15,045 nucleotides of DNA from an uncultured Alphaproteobacteria bacterium. GTDB lineage: Bacteria > Pseudomonadota > Alphaproteobacteria > Rhodobacterales > Rhodobacteraceae. The position numbers and the translations under genes are program-made. Location of the stretch: contig CAKMZE010000021.1 of the NCBI GenBank assembly GCA_929200295.1, positions 4,966-20,010 of the forward strand, in the 5' to 3' direction. Each line of letters starts with the position of its first letter. Position 1 is the first letter of the stretch. Below, piece after piece: positions 14,114 to 15,045 of the stretch. Below the pieces are notes generated by a model. It did no database searches. It had not been told where the DNA came from and saw nothing but the letters and a program-made list of their open reading frames with translations.

Positions 14114-15045
14114 ATGTCAGGCAGAATACTGATTATCGATACGGTGGCGACAAATCGCATCGTACTCAAGGTGAAAATGCATGCGGCACAATATGCCGTT
14201 GAAACCTGTGCCGATCGGCGCGAGGCCGAGGCATGCATTACACACACACGCCCCGATCTTGTGCTGATCAATCTCAATGATCCCACTGAGGACAGACATG
14301 CGTTTTGCCGTGATCTCAAAGCGGACCCAGAAACAGCCGATATCTCAATTATCGCTTTGGGTGTCGCGGATACATGTCGCGCGCGCTTTGCCGCACTTGA
14401 TGCCGGCGTGGATGAGGTGATCCCCCGCCCGACAGATGATACATTGCTATTGGCGCGCATCAGAAGCCTGTTACGCATGCGTCACGCAAATGCAGAGCTG
14501 TGGTTGCGCGATGGCACCAGCCGCGCCTTGGGATTTGAGGAAAAAGGCACGCCATTTACCCCAGCCGCCACGGTCGCCGCAATCATGTCGCAGCTTGAGC
14601 GGCAAAATAAGCTATTTGAAAAGCTAAACACCGCGTTTGATGAGCGTATGCATATGCTGACGACCGAACAGGTGCTTTCGCCCGACGGGATCGAAATTAA
14701 ACCCGATCTCTTTGTGATTGATGGCAGCGATATGCAGGATAAAGGGCGTGCGTTGTTCCGGCTAATCTCTGATCTCAAAGCCCATGCCGCAGCGCGGCTT
14801 TCAATGCAGCTTGTCGTTGTGCCCCGCGATATCCCCGAGATTGCTGCGATGGCGCTTGATCTAGGGGCCGATGACGTGGTGTTCGATCACGTCGCCCCGG
14901 CAGAGCTGGCATTGCGCGCAAATGTTCTCATCAAACGCAAACAACAACAGGATAAGCTGCGCGCGACGGTGCGCAACGGGCTGCACGCGGCCATTACCGA
15001 CCCATTAACAGGGCTTTATAACCGCCGTTATGCCGACCCACATCT
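14114..15045 (+). CDS. pleD: PleD-like response regulator / diguanylate cyclase, degenerate first receiver, 3' end outside window
   Basis: 310 complete codons are visible from ATG 14114 (MSGRILIIDTVATNRIVLKV). A PleD-type first receiver (about 1-120) is followed by a second, more diverged receiver-like domain (about 150-285, with LDLGADDVVF) and the start of a GGDEF domain (DPLTGLYNRRY, 296-306). The GGDEF active-site loop lies beyond the edge. PleD makes cyclic di-GMP from two GTP and couples this to phosphorylation of receiver 1. Here the phospho-acceptor position is Asn53 (LVLINLNDP), the acidic pair is Asp9-Thr10, the switch Thr is Gly83 and the conserved Lys is Arg105. Phosphorylation of this receiver by the normal route is therefore unlikely. 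Confidence 0.88.
   Translation, partial: MSGRILIIDTVATNRIVLKVKMHAAQYAVETCADRREAEACITHTRPDLVLINLNDPTEDRHAFCRDLKADPETADISIIALGVADTCRARFAALDAGVDEVIPRPTDDTLLLARIRSLLRMRHANAELWLRDGTSRALGFEEKGTPFTPAATVAAIMSQLERQNKLFEKLNTAFDERMHMLTTEQVLSPDGIEIKPDLFVIDGSDMQDKGRALFRLISDLKAHAAARLSMQLVVVPRDIPEIAAMALDLGADDVVFDHVAPAELALRANVLIKRKQQQDKLRATVRNGLHAAITDPLTGLYNRRYADPH

Overview
The window looks like chromosomal DNA of an alphaproteobacterium of the Rhodobacterales, most likely a marine roseobacter of moderate GC (mid-50s % by eye). The signs are a zur-znuCB / znuA divergon, an MttB-superfamily methyltransferase with an Arg/Gly-rich N-terminus, DUF2927 and DUF3572 proteins, and a PleD-type regulator. The window is almost fully coding: no stretch above 300 bases lacks a gene, and no rRNA, tRNA, CRISPR array, transposase or integrase was seen.

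Region 1 (about 1-8254, + strand). After the tail of a cut-off gene (1-89), eleven genes from a 28-codon micro-ORF (143-229) to dtd (8254) run head to tail. Gaps are 26 bases or less and many genes overlap by 1 or 4 bases. The first nine form the unusual part: micro membrane protein, XpaC-like, TelA-like, DUF2927 lipoprotein, DUF6338 membrane protein, a 74-aa basic protein, an SPFH protein with a C-terminal GYF_2-type domain, a b-type cytochrome, and a double zinc-ribbon protein with a C-terminal membrane anchor. XpaC/TelA pairs and SPFH plus zinc-ribbon pairs are known from envelope or membrane-stress loci (ter-type and ydjGHI-type). I infer that this is a membrane-surveillance module, with an AT-rich DUF6338 cassette dropped into it. 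A PfkB sugar kinase and D-aminoacyl-tRNA deacylase are appended at the 3' end and are probably unrelated in function.

Region 2 (8251-11379). This is the zinc uptake locus: zur-znuC-znuB on the minus strand and znuA on the plus strand, around a near-perfect Zur palindrome at 10291-10312. ZnuA has a 15-histidine acidic loop and ZnuC a His-rich tail. When zinc is plentiful, Zur should repress both arms.

Region 3 (11405-15045). This holds an MttB-superfamily methyltransferase (minus), a HAD phosphatase and a DUF3572 protein overlapping in one minus-strand operon, and, divergent from them, a PleD-like diguanylate cyclase that runs off the window. Its first receiver domain has lost the phospho-accepting aspartate (Asn53) and other catalytic residues.
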